A stretch of DNA of 64,000 nucleotides. Origin: CAWELS01 sp964468205 (GTDB lineage: Bacteria; Acidobacteriota; Terriglobia; Bryobacterales; Bryobacteraceae). Shown here piece by piece: positions 8,818 to 17,928 of this stretch (the first letter of the stretch is position 1; each line of letters starts with the position of its first letter). Both the position numbers and the translations under genes were made by a program. The DNA lies in assembly GCA_964468205.1 (NCBI GenBank), contig CAYXVG010000014.1:57732-121731 (forward strand). Reading direction: 5' to 3'. The notes beneath the pieces were generated by a model. It ran no database searches. It was not told the DNA's origin and saw only the letters and a program-made list of their open reading frames with translations.

Positions 8818-9293
8818 CGAAAGACAGGACAGCACAGATCATCACGGTAGCTGTCATCGTGCTGGTCTTTGCGTTCCTTGCCATCCGGCAGGCGGGCTGG
8901 AGCCCGCCCTCGCGCGAGCGGAAGCTACAGAGCCCGCAAGACGCCATCTACTCCATGCTCGACGCGGCGCGCGACGGCGACGTGGACGAGTATCTGCAGT
9001 TCTATACCGGACAGATCCGCGCGACGCTGGACCAGGCGGTCGCGGAGAAAGGCAAGCGCGGGTTCGCCGAGTATCTGCAATCGAGCAACGAACCGATCAA
9101 GGGGATTGCCATCACCGAACCCGAGCGGCTATCGCCGGACTCGGCGAAGGCGCGCGTCGAATATGTGTTCGCGGACCGCAACGAGGTGCAGATGATGTAC
9201 CTCGAGAGGACGCGCGGCAAGTGGCTGATAACAGCGGTGGAGAACACGCAGCGCGTGAAGACGCTGGTTCCCTACGGGACGCCGGTGCAGTAG
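8814..9293 (+). CDS. Membrane-anchored NTF2-like (DUF4878-type) small protein
   Basis: A 159-residue protein that overlaps the HflK-like gene by 4 nt (ATGA). It has one N-terminal membrane segment (about 9-24) and an extracytoplasmic domain of about 120 residues with the pattern of NTF2-like folds: a long first helix (PQDAIYSMLDAARDGDVDEYLQFYTG) followed by strands (AKARVEYVFADRNEVQMMYLERTRGKWLITAVE). No catalytic residues are recognisable. As the last gene in the metal ATPase-SPFH operon it may be an accessory subunit facing the same side as the SPFH ring. Function unknown. Confidence 0.65.
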   Translation: MTKDRTAQIITVAVIVLVFAFLAIRQAGWSPPSRERKLQSPQDAIYSMLDAARDGDVDEYLQFYTGQIRATLDQAVAEKGKRGFAEYLQSSNEPIKGIAITEPERLSPDSAKARVEYVFADRNEVQMMYLERTRGKWLITAVENTQRVKTLVPYGTPVQ

Positions 9294-9331
9294 ACGGGAG
9301 CCGCGGCGCGAGCCGGCGAATAACGAGGAAA

Positions 9332-9351
9332 GGCGCCTCCCGGGAGGCGCC
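9332..9351. terminator. Perfect 20-bp palindrome between convergent genes, likely bidirectional terminator
   Basis: A GC-rich perfect palindrome (GGCGCCTCCC followed by its complement) lies in the 89-bp gap between the end of the SPFH operon and the end of the TonB receptor gene, which face each other. There is a short A-run on one side (GAAA) but no strong T-run, so an intrinsic terminator for both directions is plausible but not certain. Confidence 0.4.
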
Positions 9352-9382
9352 CCTCTGGATTCAGGTCAGCCGGAATCCGGAC

Positions 9383-12300
9383 TCAAAACATGTACTTGAG
9401 CCCGAACTGGAGTTCGCGCATGGTCCTGGCGGTCGTGATGCGGCCGAAGGTGGCGGCGTTCCGCGCATCTGTTGCCGGCGCGTTGAAATTCGGACGGTTC
9501 GAGAAGTTGAAACCCTCAAACCGGAATTGCAGGGTGTGACCCTCGCGGATTCGTGTGTTCTTTACCGCGGAGAAGTCCCATTGCGCAAGACCCGGACTGA
9601 ACAGAATGTTCCTGCCAACATTGCCGATTCGGAACTGTAATTCCGGGTTGGAGGGATCGAACGCGGCGATGCTCCAGTAATTGTCCGGCGTCCGGTTATC
9701 CGGGATCGGGTCAATACCAGTGGCGTCGGGGAAGTTCCCGTCGCCGCCGATGTTGGCGCGGTCGCCGATGCTGCCAACGTTCAGCGGCGTGCCGTCAGCG
9801 AACGTGACGATACTGCCGACTTGCCAGCCGCCCAGGATCGCGTCCGCCAATCCCGAGCCGCTTAAGAAGGCCTGGCCCCGCCCGAAGGGAAGCTCGTAGA
9901 GGAAAGATGCGACAAACCGCTGTCCCTGGTGGAATTGCGACAGACCGCGCTCGGCGGCGATGTTGTGGCTGTTCGGAGGAAACAGCCGATCTCCAGCACG
10001 GGTTCGAATCGCCGACGTGTTGTCGATGGATTTCGACCACGTATAGGCGACCAGATAGGTCAGCCCCTTTGAGAACCGCTGCTGAAGTTTCACTCCAAGC
10101 GCGTTGTAGTTTGACCTACCCACGGGGTCGACCTGCTGGATGCGACCGAATTGCGGCCAAGGCTGGCGTTGGGAGATACTCCGCGAGTCTTCGGGCCCGG
10201 TCCGCAGGATCGCCTCGTTAAAGGCGCGCAGCCGTCCCAACTTCCGGCCTTGATTGCCTTGGTATCCGACTTCCAGCGCGATGTTGTCGGTGAGTTGCCT
10301 CTGCACATTGAACATGTACTGCAGGACGTACGGCGTGCGGCGGCTGACGACATTACCGAGAACGAACGGCGGTCCCTGGCATACCCCATCGAAACCGGTG
10401 CACGTGAACTGCGCGCGTTCAAAGGCCCACGGATCCAGTAGGTTCGAGTTGGGCCGCTCTTCGTTAGACTCGAAGCGGCCGCGGCCGCCGAGATTCCGCC
10501 CTAGGTCGAATACTGGATTGCCGGCGTCCTGGCTATAGAACACTCCAAAGCCGGCCCGAACGGTCCAATTGAGACTGGGGGTATAGGCGACGCCGACGCG
10601 GGGGGCGAAGTCCGTGTTGTCCGTGTCCACCAGAGGGCGGCCGATCAGGTCGTCACCGACGGCTGTTTCTATCCCGTCGTGGAAGCGAAACAGCAAACCC
10701 TCATTAAAGTCCCCGTCACCGGGGCGTACGAAGATCGGGGCGCGGGTACCCTCCAGCAGCCCATCCGGACCAACGCCGGGGTCGAACATCATGACGTTCA
10801 TGATGCCCCGCCGGCGGTCATGGAACGGCGGGATGCGCTCGTAGCGGAGTCCCAGGTTTAAAGTGAGCTTGGGGGTAACTTTCCACGTGTCCTCGGCATA
10901 GAACGAGAAGCTCCAACGGCGGAATTGCACGTTGGCCAGGCCGAGCGCTCTTTCCGAACGCCGGCTCTCTCCCAACAGGAAGTCGCCAAACGAGTGGCCG
11001 GTGGCGTTTCGGTTGGCCGGATCAAATGTGGCCTTGGATTGAAAAATGAACGAACCTCGGGGAAACTGATTGCCAAGCTGATTAAATCGCTCGCGCCGGG
11101 CCTCCCCGCCGAACTTGAGCGTGTGGTTTCCACGTACGATAGACACGTTGTCCATCCATTGGAATGTATGGTTGTCGTTGATGAACGGTCCTCCGGAGGA
11201 CTCGCCGAAACCGGTGAGCCCATTCTCCAACCCGATGCTCGGCGTCCCAAAGGCCGCTTCCACGGGCGATTCCAGGCCGATGATGCCCAACTCCGACGTG
11301 ACATCGCGCTCAAAGGCGAAGCGGAGAAGCCTGTCGTTACCGAAACCGGTATAGCCGAAGCGGAACTCGTTCACGACAGTCGGGCTGAAAGTCCGGGTGT
11401 TCGAAATCATCGCCTGCCAGGTCTTCGTGAGTGTCTTCCCTTCGCGCTGCTCGAAGTTGGCGGTATCCCTGACAAACTCGTCGCCGTAGCTGAAGCGGCC
11501 GAACCAGGCGGAGTTGCTGCTTTCGTTGAAGTCGATTCTTTGGGTGAACTGTTCCCAGTTGATGGGCCGCTTGGCGTCGCGCGTGAAGTTGTTGAAGATG
11601 CTGTCGCCAGGCACGTTAGCCCGCGGGAAAAACTCAAGAAGCCTCTGCGCGACCGGATTAAAACGGTCTTGCGGAATGATATTTCCCGCGAACGGAGTGG
11701 CCGAAACCGCGCGTTCGTTGCCATCCTCGCCGGTTTCGAAAACCCGTGTCTGGGGATCGAAAATGGTGCGGCCTGAAGTTGAAAAATCCCCGGCGCGCAT
11801 CCGGTCAGTCGCGACATTGGCCCGCTGCAGGAAAGCCTTTCGGTCGCGAAGAATCTCGAGGTTGGACATGAAGAACAAACGGTTCTTCCCGTTGATAAGC
11901 TTAGGCACTATAACCGGTCCGCTGAGAGTGAAGCCATACTGATTGCGAACGAACGGATTCTTATCCCCGTCCTTGCCCCACTCCCTGGCATCGAGGTCGT
12001 CGTTCCGGTGGAACCAGAACGCCGTACCGTGAAACTGGTTAGCGCCTGACTTCGTGGTCACGTTAATCTGAGAGGTGGACCGCCCGAATTCCGCCGAGTA
12101 GACGCCGCTTTGAACCTTGAACTCCTGAAGAGCGTCGATCGAAGGACGCACGACGAAGGTGTTGAAATTGACGTCGGTGTTGTCGACGCCGTCGAGCGTG
12201 AACCGGTTGAACTCCAACCTCTGACCGGCCACCGAGATGGGTTGCTGCGAGCGCTCGCCCCCTTGGCGGCCGGCCGCCTGCCCCCCGGTTCCCATCTCCG

Positions 12301-12784
12301 CGTTGACATGCGGAGTGAGACTCACGAGCTGCAAGTAGTTGCGGCCGTTGAGTGGAAGCTCCACAATCCGCCTGTTTTCGATGACCGTGCCCACCGCGTT
12401 GCTCTGGGTATCGAGCAACGGCGTGGCGGCCACTACTTCGATTGACTCCGTTACCGATCCAACCTCAAGGCTGAAGTTGATCTCGGCCACGTAGCCCACC
12501 TGGAGTTCCACGCCGGCGCGGTGAGCCCGCTTGAAGTCCGGAATCTCCGCGACAACATCGTATACCCCGGGAGGAAGGAACGGCACGGCGTACTGACCTG
12601 CCTCATTGGTCACGACGCTCCGCGTTTGGCTGGTTGCGGTATTGGTCACCGTTACGGAGGCGCCAGCTATGACCGCCCCCGTGGTGTCGGTGACTTTGCC
12701 TGTGATTTCCCCGAATGTTTGGCCGGAAACCGGCAAGGAAATTCCCGCCAATGTTAACAACAAAACATAGTGTTTCAGTGTCAT
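9383..12784 (-). CDS. Oar-like TonB-dependent receptor with carboxypeptidase-regulatory domain
   Basis: The start chosen is the ATG at 12784, preceded by a GAGG ribosome site and followed by a clear signal peptide (MTLKHYVLLLTLAGISLPVSG); upstream in-frame starts give an unlikely 100-residue leader. The 1133-residue product then has a carboxypeptidase-regulatory-like beta sandwich (about 24-105: GEITGKVTDTTGAVIAGASV), a plug (LNGRNYLQLVSLTPHV, FTLDGVDNTDVNFNTF), and a long 22-strand barrel ending in the aromatic YMF expected of outer-membrane proteins. This Oar-like type is greatly expanded in Acidobacteriota, usually for uptake of oligosaccharides or peptides, but the substrate is unknown. 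It is divergent from the lactate permease gene. Confidence 0.85.
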   Translation of the reverse strand: MTLKHYVLLLTLAGISLPVSGQTFGEITGKVTDTTGAVIAGASVTVTNTATSQTRSVVTNEAGQYAVPFLPPGVYDVVAEIPDFKRAHRAGVELQVGYVAEINFSLEVGSVTESIEVVAATPLLDTQSNAVGTVIENRRIVELPLNGRNYLQLVSLTPHVNAEMGTGGQAAGRQGGERSQQPISVAGQRLEFNRFTLDGVDNTDVNFNTFVVRPSIDALQEFKVQSGVYSAEFGRSTSQINVTTKSGANQFHGTAFWFHRNDDLDAREWGKDGDKNPFVRNQYGFTLSGPVIVPKLINGKNRLFFMSNLEILRDRKAFLQRANVATDRMRAGDFSTSGRTIFDPQTRVFETGEDGNERAVSATPFAGNIIPQDRFNPVAQRLLEFFPRANVPGDSIFNNFTRDAKRPINWEQFTQRIDFNESSNSAWFGRFSYGDEFVRDTANFEQREGKTLTKTWQAMISNTRTFSPTVVNEFRFGYTGFGNDRLLRFAFERDVTSELGIIGLESPVEAAFGTPSIGLENGLTGFGESSGGPFINDNHTFQWMDNVSIVRGNHTLKFGGEARRERFNQLGNQFPRGSFIFQSKATFDPANRNATGHSFGDFLLGESRRSERALGLANVQFRRWSFSFYAEDTWKVTPKLTLNLGLRYERIPPFHDRRRGIMNVMMFDPGVGPDGLLEGTRAPIFVRPGDGDFNEGLLFRFHDGIETAVGDDLIGRPLVDTDNTDFAPRVGVAYTPSLNWTVRAGFGVFYSQDAGNPVFDLGRNLGGRGRFESNEERPNSNLLDPWAFERAQFTCTGFDGVCQGPPFVLGNVVSRRTPYVLQYMFNVQRQLTDNIALEVGYQGNQGRKLGRLRAFNEAILRTGPEDSRSISQRQPWPQFGRIQQVDPVGRSNYNALGVKLQQRFSKGLTYLVAYTWSKSIDNTSAIRTRAGDRLFPPNSHNIAAERGLSQFHQGQRFVASFLYELPFGRGQAFLSGSGLADAILGGWQVGSIVTFADGTPLNVGSIGDRANIGGDGNFPDATGIDPIPDNRTPDNYWSIAAFDPSNPELQFRIGNVGRNILFSPGLAQWDFSAVKNTRIREGHTLQFRFEGFNFSNRPNFNAPATDARNAATFGRITTARTMRELQFGLKYMF

Positions 12785-12930
12785 TGTGAGTAACCTCGCA
12801 CCCCAATTCGCTGACTTGGGGCGCATGGTGACGCCGGAATCATCGTGTTTACACAAGACGCCATCAATGTTCTGGCTGTAAACGGCCGCAAGAAGCGGCA
12901 TTAGTGGCCTTGCCCAGCCCAAACCGCCAG

Positions 12931-12960
12931 TTGACATTAGACCCTCGTGTTTTGTAAGAA
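12931..12960 (+). promoter_or_regulatory. Candidate sigma70-type promoter for the lactate permease gene
   Basis: A consensus TTGACA at 12931-12936 is followed after 18 bp by TAAGAA (12955-12960), only 9 bp before the ATG of the permease. If real, transcription would start almost at the start codon, giving a leaderless or very short-leader mRNA. The -10 match is weak, so this is tentative. Confidence 0.25.
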
Positions 12961-12969
12961 TGATCAACC

Positions 12970-14580
12970 ATGTGGCAGCAAGACTACACGCCTCTCGCCG
13001 GCAGTCTCGGCGCTTCTTCGTTCGTGGCCGCGCTCCCGATTTTCGTGCTCCTACTGATGCTCGGCGTGTTGCGCAAGCCGGCATGGGTGGCCGGAATGTG
13101 CGGGCTCGGAACCGCGGTTCTCGTCTCGGTGGCCGTCTACGGCATGCCGGCCGGCACGATGGTGGCCGCGGTAACTTACGGCGCCGCGTTCGGCCTGTTT
13201 CCGATCGGCTGGATCGTTTTCTGGGCGATCGTGCTCTACCGCATCACGATCGTCACCGGAAAGTTCGAGGTAATTAAGGATTCGATTGGAAGCCTGACCG
13301 ACGACCGCCGCCTGCAGGCGCTCCTCATCGCGTTCGCGTTCGGCGCGTTTATCGAGGGCGCGGCCGGATTCGGCACTCCGGTGGCGGTCGCGGCGGCGAT
13401 GCTCACGGGCCTCGGCTTCTCGCCCTTCTACGCGGCGGCGATCTGCCTCCTGGCGAACACGGCGCCGGTGGCGTTCGGTTCCATCGGCATTCCAGTGGTG
13501 ACGCTCGCGGCCATCACCGGCCTCGACGTGAACGCTCTGAGCGGCGCGGTGGGGCGCATCTGCGCGCCGGTTTCGCTTTTCATCCCCGCGTATCTGGTGG
13601 CGGTGATGGGCGGGAGGAAGGGATTAACCGGTGTGCTGCCCGCGGCGGCGTTGTGCGGATTCTCCTTCGCGAGCGTGCAGTATCTCGTCTCGAACTATCT
13701 TGGGCCATACCTGACGGACATCCTGAGCTCGCTCGCGGCGCTGGCGGTTTTGATCCTGCTGTTCCGGGTGTGGAAGCCCTCGAATGAATTCTCGCTGGAG
13801 GGGGAAGACCCGGATCACCCGGCTCCGAAGAAGCATCCAGTGGGAGAAGTGCTGCACGCCTGGTCGCCCTATTTCCTGCTCGTTGTGATGGTGCTGCTGT
13901 GGGGGCAGTCCGGGGTCAAGGAAGTGATCAATTCGGTAACTGTCTCTTTCGAGTGGCCTGGTCTCCACAACATGGTGCAGCGGATACAGCCTCTGGTGGC
14001 GGATCCGTCGCCCTACCCCGCAATGTACAAGCTGGACTGGCTGGCGGCCGCCGGTTCGGCCTGCATGATTGCCTGTATCCTCTCCGTCTTCGTGTTGCGG
14101 ATGCCCGTGGTGAAAGCCTGGGAAGCGTTCGCCTCCACCTGCAAGCAGCTCTATCTGCCGCTCGTCACCATCGCCGCGGTGCTCGGACTGGCCTTCTTGA
14201 TGAACTACTCGGGCGCGACAGTCACCCTGGGGTTGGCATTCGGGGCCACCGGGGTGCTCTTCCCGTTCTTCAGCGCGATGCTGGGCTGGCTGGGGGTATT
14301 CCTGACCGGGAGCGACACTTCGTCGAACGCCCTGTTCGGCAACCTGCAGGTAGTGACGGCCGGACGGCTGGGGCTGGACCCGGTGCTGATGGCGGCGGCG
14401 AACTCCTCGGGCGGCGTGATGGGCAAGATGATCAGCCTGCAAAGCATCGCGGTGGCCGCGGCCGCCACGGGGATGAAGACCAGCGAGGAATCAAAGCTGT
14501 TCCGCTTCACGCTGCGGCACAGCATTTTCCTGGCAAGCGTGATCGGGCTAATCGTGACCCTGTACGCATACGTGACCTAG
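12970..14580 (+). CDS. lctP: L-lactate permease (LctP/GlcA family)
   Basis: A 536-residue integral membrane protein with about 12-14 hydrophobic segments and family blocks such as AFAFGAFIEGAAGFGTPVAVAAAM, LLANTAPVAFGSIGIPV and TGSDTSSNALFGNLQ, which identify the lactate/glycolate permease family. These proteins bring lactate or glycolate into the cell with protons. Length fits the family (about 530-560). The gene stands alone: the TonB receptor is divergent upstream and the KdgD-like gene convergent downstream. No lactate dehydrogenase is nearby, so the physiological substrate remains open between lactate and glycolate. Confidence 0.9.
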   Translation: MWQQDYTPLAGSLGASSFVAALPIFVLLLMLGVLRKPAWVAGMCGLGTAVLVSVAVYGMPAGTMVAAVTYGAAFGLFPIGWIVFWAIVLYRITIVTGKFEVIKDSIGSLTDDRRLQALLIAFAFGAFIEGAAGFGTPVAVAAAMLTGLGFSPFYAAAICLLANTAPVAFGSIGIPVVTLAAITGLDVNALSGAVGRICAPVSLFIPAYLVAVMGGRKGLTGVLPAAALCGFSFASVQYLVSNYLGPYLTDILSSLAALAVLILLFRVWKPSNEFSLEGEDPDHPAPKKHPVGEVLHAWSPYFLLVVMVLLWGQSGVKEVINSVTVSFEWPGLHNMVQRIQPLVADPSPYPAMYKLDWLAAAGSACMIACILSVFVLRMPVVKAWEAFASTCKQLYLPLVTIAAVLGLAFLMNYSGATVTLGLAFGATGVLFPFFSAMLGWLGVFLTGSDTSSNALFGNLQVVTAGRLGLDPVLMAAANSSGGVMGKMISLQSIAVAAAATGMKTSEESKLFRFTLRHSIFLASVIGLIVTLYAYVT

Positions 14581-14656
14581 CGAGGGGCCGCGGAATCGTC
14601 GCTTGAGAATACTGGACAGGCCGCCTGTGCCTGCCGGCGTGGCGGCGCTGCGTACA

Positions 14657-15559
14657 TCAGTCGAGATACGGCCGCCAGGACTCGAATACCTTCTTCAAGT
14701 CCGCCTCATCGGCGGCGGTGAGGCCCGGCAGGGGCGGGCGGCAAGGTCCGGCCGGACGCCCGCCCCACTCCTTCAGTTTTTTCATCGCGGCGATCTCGTA
14801 GCCGCGGCGCCGGGTCCGGATGGCGAATAGCGGGTGGATGTACTCGGTCAGGATTTTGCTCAGACGCTCGAAATCGGCGGCGAGCGCCGCTTCTCCCCAA
14901 GCCAGGGCAAGCCGCGGCGAAACGGCGGAAATGCTGGAGGTGAAGACATCGATGCCGATGGCGGTGTAGGCAGCGGCGTTGTCGTCGCCCGCTCCCCCGA
15001 TCCAGGTGAGGCGTTCCCCGCCGGCGAGCATGATGCGGCGAAGCGCCCGGGGCTCCCCCTGCCCGTCTTTCCAAAAGGCGAGCGTCGGGATCTCGTCGGC
15101 CAGCCGCATCACCTCGGCTGGCGTGAAGCTCGCCCACCCGCGGGTGTAGATCGCCAGCGGCAGACCCGTGGACTCGCCGATCGACTTGTAGTAAGCCAGC
15201 ATCCCGGAGAACGGCGGATTCTGGTATGTGGGCGGCAGCACGAGTATCGCGTCGGCTCCAGCGTCCTCCATCCGCCGTGCGCCCTCCCTGGCGGCGGACC
15301 ATCCTCCGGTTACACAACCGATCACGGGCATGCGCCCGGCGACTACATCTACGGTTGTGCGGGTGATGGCGACCGCTTCGTCAATCGAAAGCGAGAAGGC
15401 CTCGGAGATCCCGGCCGGAGCGTTCAATGCGCAGAATGGGTGCCGCGCCAACTCGTCAACTGCCGCCTCGAGCGCCTCCAGATCTAGGCTGAAATCCTTC
15501 TTGAACGGCGCTAGAGGGAAACCGATAATGCCACGCAATTTATTCATACGGATTTCCAT
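14657..15559 (-). CDS. kdgD: DHDPS-family aldolase, likely 5-dehydro-4-deoxyglucarate dehydratase
   Basis: The 300-residue protein is a class I aldolase of the dihydrodipicolinate synthase/N-acetylneuraminate lyase superfamily. The Schiff-base lysine is K164 in FWKDGQGE and the conserved tyrosine is Y138 in IYTRGW. FPLAPF near the N-terminus (residues 14-19) and the KDGxGx context favour 5-dehydro-4-deoxyglucarate dehydratase, which converts that sugar acid to 2,5-dioxopentanoate in glucarate/galactarate breakdown. Another member of the superfamily cannot be excluded. It lies 85 bp downstream of the Gfo/Idh/MocA gene on the same strand, consistent with a sugar-acid catabolic unit. Confidence 0.72.
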   Translation of the reverse strand: MEIRMNKLRGIIGFPLAPFKKDFSLDLEALEAAVDELARHPFCALNAPAGISEAFSLSIDEAVAITRTTVDVVAGRMPVIGCVTGGWSAAREGARRMEDAGADAILVLPPTYQNPPFSGMLAYYKSIGESTGLPLAIYTRGWASFTPAEVMRLADEIPTLAFWKDGQGEPRALRRIMLAGGERLTWIGGAGDDNAAAYTAIGIDVFTSSISAVSPRLALAWGEAALAADFERLSKILTEYIHPLFAIRTRRRGYEIAAMKKLKEWGGRPAGPCRPPLPGLTAADEADLKKVFESWRPYLD

Positions 15560-15644
15560 TTTAGCCCTGGTTGCGAACCTGCGAGGGCGAACTATGGCGC
15601 CGCATTGCGATCCCTCCGCGAATTCATCTACTCACGGCAGCGCT

Positions 15645-16973
15645 TCACACGCTGTCAGGCTTCGGATGAACCCACGGGCTCCGGTAGGGCCGCGCTAGTA
15701 GACTGTTTGCCTCTTGGTCGCCGGCGACGCGGCCCGACCTAGCGTCCCACTCGAGAGTGCGTCCCAGCTCGAGCGCCAGGTTCGCCAGAATGCAACTCGT
15801 CGTCGAGATATATCCTTCCTCGATATCCGCTACCGGGCGGCCGCGGGAGTCGATTGCGGCGAGGAAGTCCTCCATATGGCGTCGGATCGCCGGGGCCACG
15901 TGCCGCTCGAGGCGCTTCTCGGTCCGGTCCTCCGGATACTCGTCGAGTTCATAGACCACGTCGCGGTGTACGGGCTGCCCGTCTGCCACGGGGATGAAGT
16001 CCCAACTGTGGACGCTCACCTTCAGTGTGCCGCGCTCGCCGTAGATGGTCGCTCCCCAGGGGTAATCCGGGTCGGCCGGCGTCCCCCAGGTGCGGTGTTG
16101 CCAAACCACCGGGAATTCGTCGAACTCGAAAACAGCGGTCTGGGTATCGGGAACGTTCGCCTTGGCGTCCTTCTGGATGAGGATGCCTCCGTTGGAGGAG
16201 ATTCTCTTCGGCCAACCGAGTCCAAGCATCCAGCGAACCATGTCCAGCATGTGAATGCACATGTCGCCGACGATGCCGTTCCCGTATTCCTTGAACGCGC
16301 GCCACCGGCCCGGATGCACCAGGCTGTTGTAGGGCCGCATCGGGGCCGGGCCGGTCCAGAAGTCATAGTCGAGATGCGCGGGCGGCTCGGTGTCCGGAGG
16401 GTTTTCGGTGGGGCGCATGTGGTAGTAGCAGTAGATCTCGACGTGCGCGACCTTCCCCAGCCACCCCTCGCCGATCGCCTGGTTCCTCGCATCGACGATG
16501 TGCGGCGTGCTGCGGCGCTGCGTTCCCACTTGCACCACGCGGCCGTATTTGCGCGCCGCGGCGAGCATCGCCTGACCCTCGACAACGTCCACGCTGATGG
16601 GCTTCTGCACGTAGACGTCGACGCCGGACTTCACCGCATCGATCATCGGCAACGCATGCCAGTGATCCGGCGTCGCGATGATGACGACGTCGAGATCCTT
16701 TTCGGCCAGCAGTTCACGATAGTCCTTGTACGTACGAGGCCTCCGCCGGGATTGCTGGCGCGCGGCCATGATGTCCGCCGCCTCCTCGAGCATCCGGCTA
16801 TCGACGTCGCAGAGCGACACCACCTCCACCGGCGCCACCTGAATCAGGCGAAGCAGATCGATCTTTCCGTACCAGCCGGATCCGATCAGCCCTACCCGGC
16901 GGGGCTTCTGTTGGGCGAAGGCCGGCATGGCCGCCGAAGCGGCGAGCGTTCTGACGAAGTCACGACGGTTCAT
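15645..16973 (-). CDS. Tat-exported Gfo/Idh/MocA family oxidoreductase
   Basis: The 442-residue protein starts with a twin-arginine-type leader (MNRRDFVRTLAASAAMPAFA), then a Rossmann NAD(P)-binding motif GLIGSGWYG (residues 28-36), the ATPDHWHALP block and the catalytic-site YVQKPIS motif, followed by a second alpha/beta domain (WTGPAPMRPYN, HPGRWRAFKEYGNGIVGDM). These features define the secreted Gfo/Idh/MocA branch common in Acidobacteriota and Planctomycetota, where the cofactor stays tightly bound and sugars or glycosides are oxidised or hydrolysed by a redox mechanism. The specific substrate is unknown. It is upstream of the KdgD-like gene in the same direction. Confidence 0.85.
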   Translation of the reverse strand: MNRRDFVRTLAASAAMPAFAQQKPRRVGLIGSGWYGKIDLLRLIQVAPVEVVSLCDVDSRMLEEAADIMAARQQSRRRPRTYKDYRELLAEKDLDVVIIATPDHWHALPMIDAVKSGVDVYVQKPISVDVVEGQAMLAAARKYGRVVQVGTQRRSTPHIVDARNQAIGEGWLGKVAHVEIYCYYHMRPTENPPDTEPPAHLDYDFWTGPAPMRPYNSLVHPGRWRAFKEYGNGIVGDMCIHMLDMVRWMLGLGWPKRISSNGGILIQKDAKANVPDTQTAVFEFDEFPVVWQHRTWGTPADPDYPWGATIYGERGTLKVSVHSWDFIPVADGQPVHRDVVYELDEYPEDRTEKRLERHVAPAIRRHMEDFLAAIDSRGRPVADIEEGYISTTSCILANLALELGRTLEWDARSGRVAGDQEANSLLARPYRSPWVHPKPDSV

Positions 16974-17087
16974 AGCGACTCCTTGAACACAACTGAAAAT
17001 GACTGTCTTCCAGAAAAAGCGGGCTTGGCGGATTCACTGCCAAGTATTTGCTTCCTTCTAAGGTATCGCAGCCTGAAGCGCGGCGAT

Positions 17088-17810
17088 TCACCGCAGGAAG
17101 AAGTCGATGGTGGAGACCACGCGCACGGTCTTATGGAGTTGCCCCTGCTCGGTGATGCCCATCGCCCGGTCCCGCGCCTGAATTACGAAGAGACCCTGAT
17201 TCGCGCGGCGGATGCCGCCGAGATTCGCGCCTGAGTCCTGCGCGAACTGCTCCGCGGCGCGGCGGGCGTTGGCGGTGGCCTCGGCGATCATCTCCGGCTT
17301 CAACTCGCTTAGCCCGGTAAACAGGTAGGTCGGGCCGTAATCAGGACCACCCTGCGTGGAGAGCACCACGCCGGCGTCAACCAGTTCGCCGACCGCCTGG
17401 CTTGCGGCGGCGACCAGATCGGGATCTTCAATCCGCACCATGATCGTCTCGGCGATGATGTAGCGGGTCGCCCCTCCCTGCCCGCTGTAGGGGTTCGCCA
17501 AGCGGTCCGTCACTTCCAGCTTCTGCACCTCGGTTGCGGCGGCCGGAATCCCGTGGCGGCCGAGAAACGCGAGTACCTTGTCGTGACTCTGCTTGATGCT
17601 GCTCTGAGCTTGGGAAAGCGCGTCGCTCGTGGCCACGAAACGGATGGGCCATAGAGCGATGTCAGCCATCACATCGCGCTCCGAGATGCCCTTGACGGTT
17701 ACGAAGCGATCCTCGGCGCGGCCTTTGTGGAAACCGTTGCCGACGAACCATCCGCCGAGGACGAGGCCAACGGCAATCGCCGCGGCGGGTAATGTTCTGC
17801 TGGCGTCCAT
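17088..17810 (-). CDS. SIMPL-domain (DUF541) periplasmic protein
   Basis: The start at 17810 is chosen because AGGAGGAGT lies just upstream and the product then opens with a membrane anchor or signal (about 7-25). The 240-residue protein has the SIMPL/DUF541 pattern: FVTVKGISERDVMADIALWPIRF, then helices with KVLAFLGRHGIP, YIIAETIMVRI and a C-terminal ANARRAAEQFAQDSGANLGGIRRANQG. Such proteins are periplasmic or secreted and form oligomeric rings; their role is not well defined (some affect oxidative stress or signalling). Neighbours on the same strand are not obviously related. Confidence 0.8.
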   Translation of the reverse strand: MDASRTLPAAAIAVGLVLGGWFVGNGFHKGRAEDRFVTVKGISERDVMADIALWPIRFVATSDALSQAQSSIKQSHDKVLAFLGRHGIPAAATEVQKLEVTDRLANPYSGQGGATRYIIAETIMVRIEDPDLVAAASQAVGELVDAGVVLSTQGGPDYGPTYLFTGLSELKPEMIAEATANARRAAEQFAQDSGANLGGIRRANQGLFVIQARDRAMGITEQGQLHKTVRVVSTIDFFLR

Positions 17811-17928
17811 TACTCCTCCTGTCTGTTGTACGGACAAGATAGCACGGACGTTGCAACAGTGAGGAGAGGGGCTATAGTCCGGTGAGCCGATGACCGCCAT
17901 GCCGGGCGTCAACCCCGGCAACTCGCGG

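Noticed and set aside
9995..10020. GGGTTCGAATC-like T-loop suggesting a tRNA
   Set aside because: It lies within the TonB receptor coding region and no acceptor or anticodon stem can be formed around it.
14620..14646. GCCGCC...GGCGGC hairpin between the lactate permease and KdgD-like genes as a terminator
   Set aside because: The loop is long, there is no T-run on either side, and similar short pairs are common in such GC-rich DNA.
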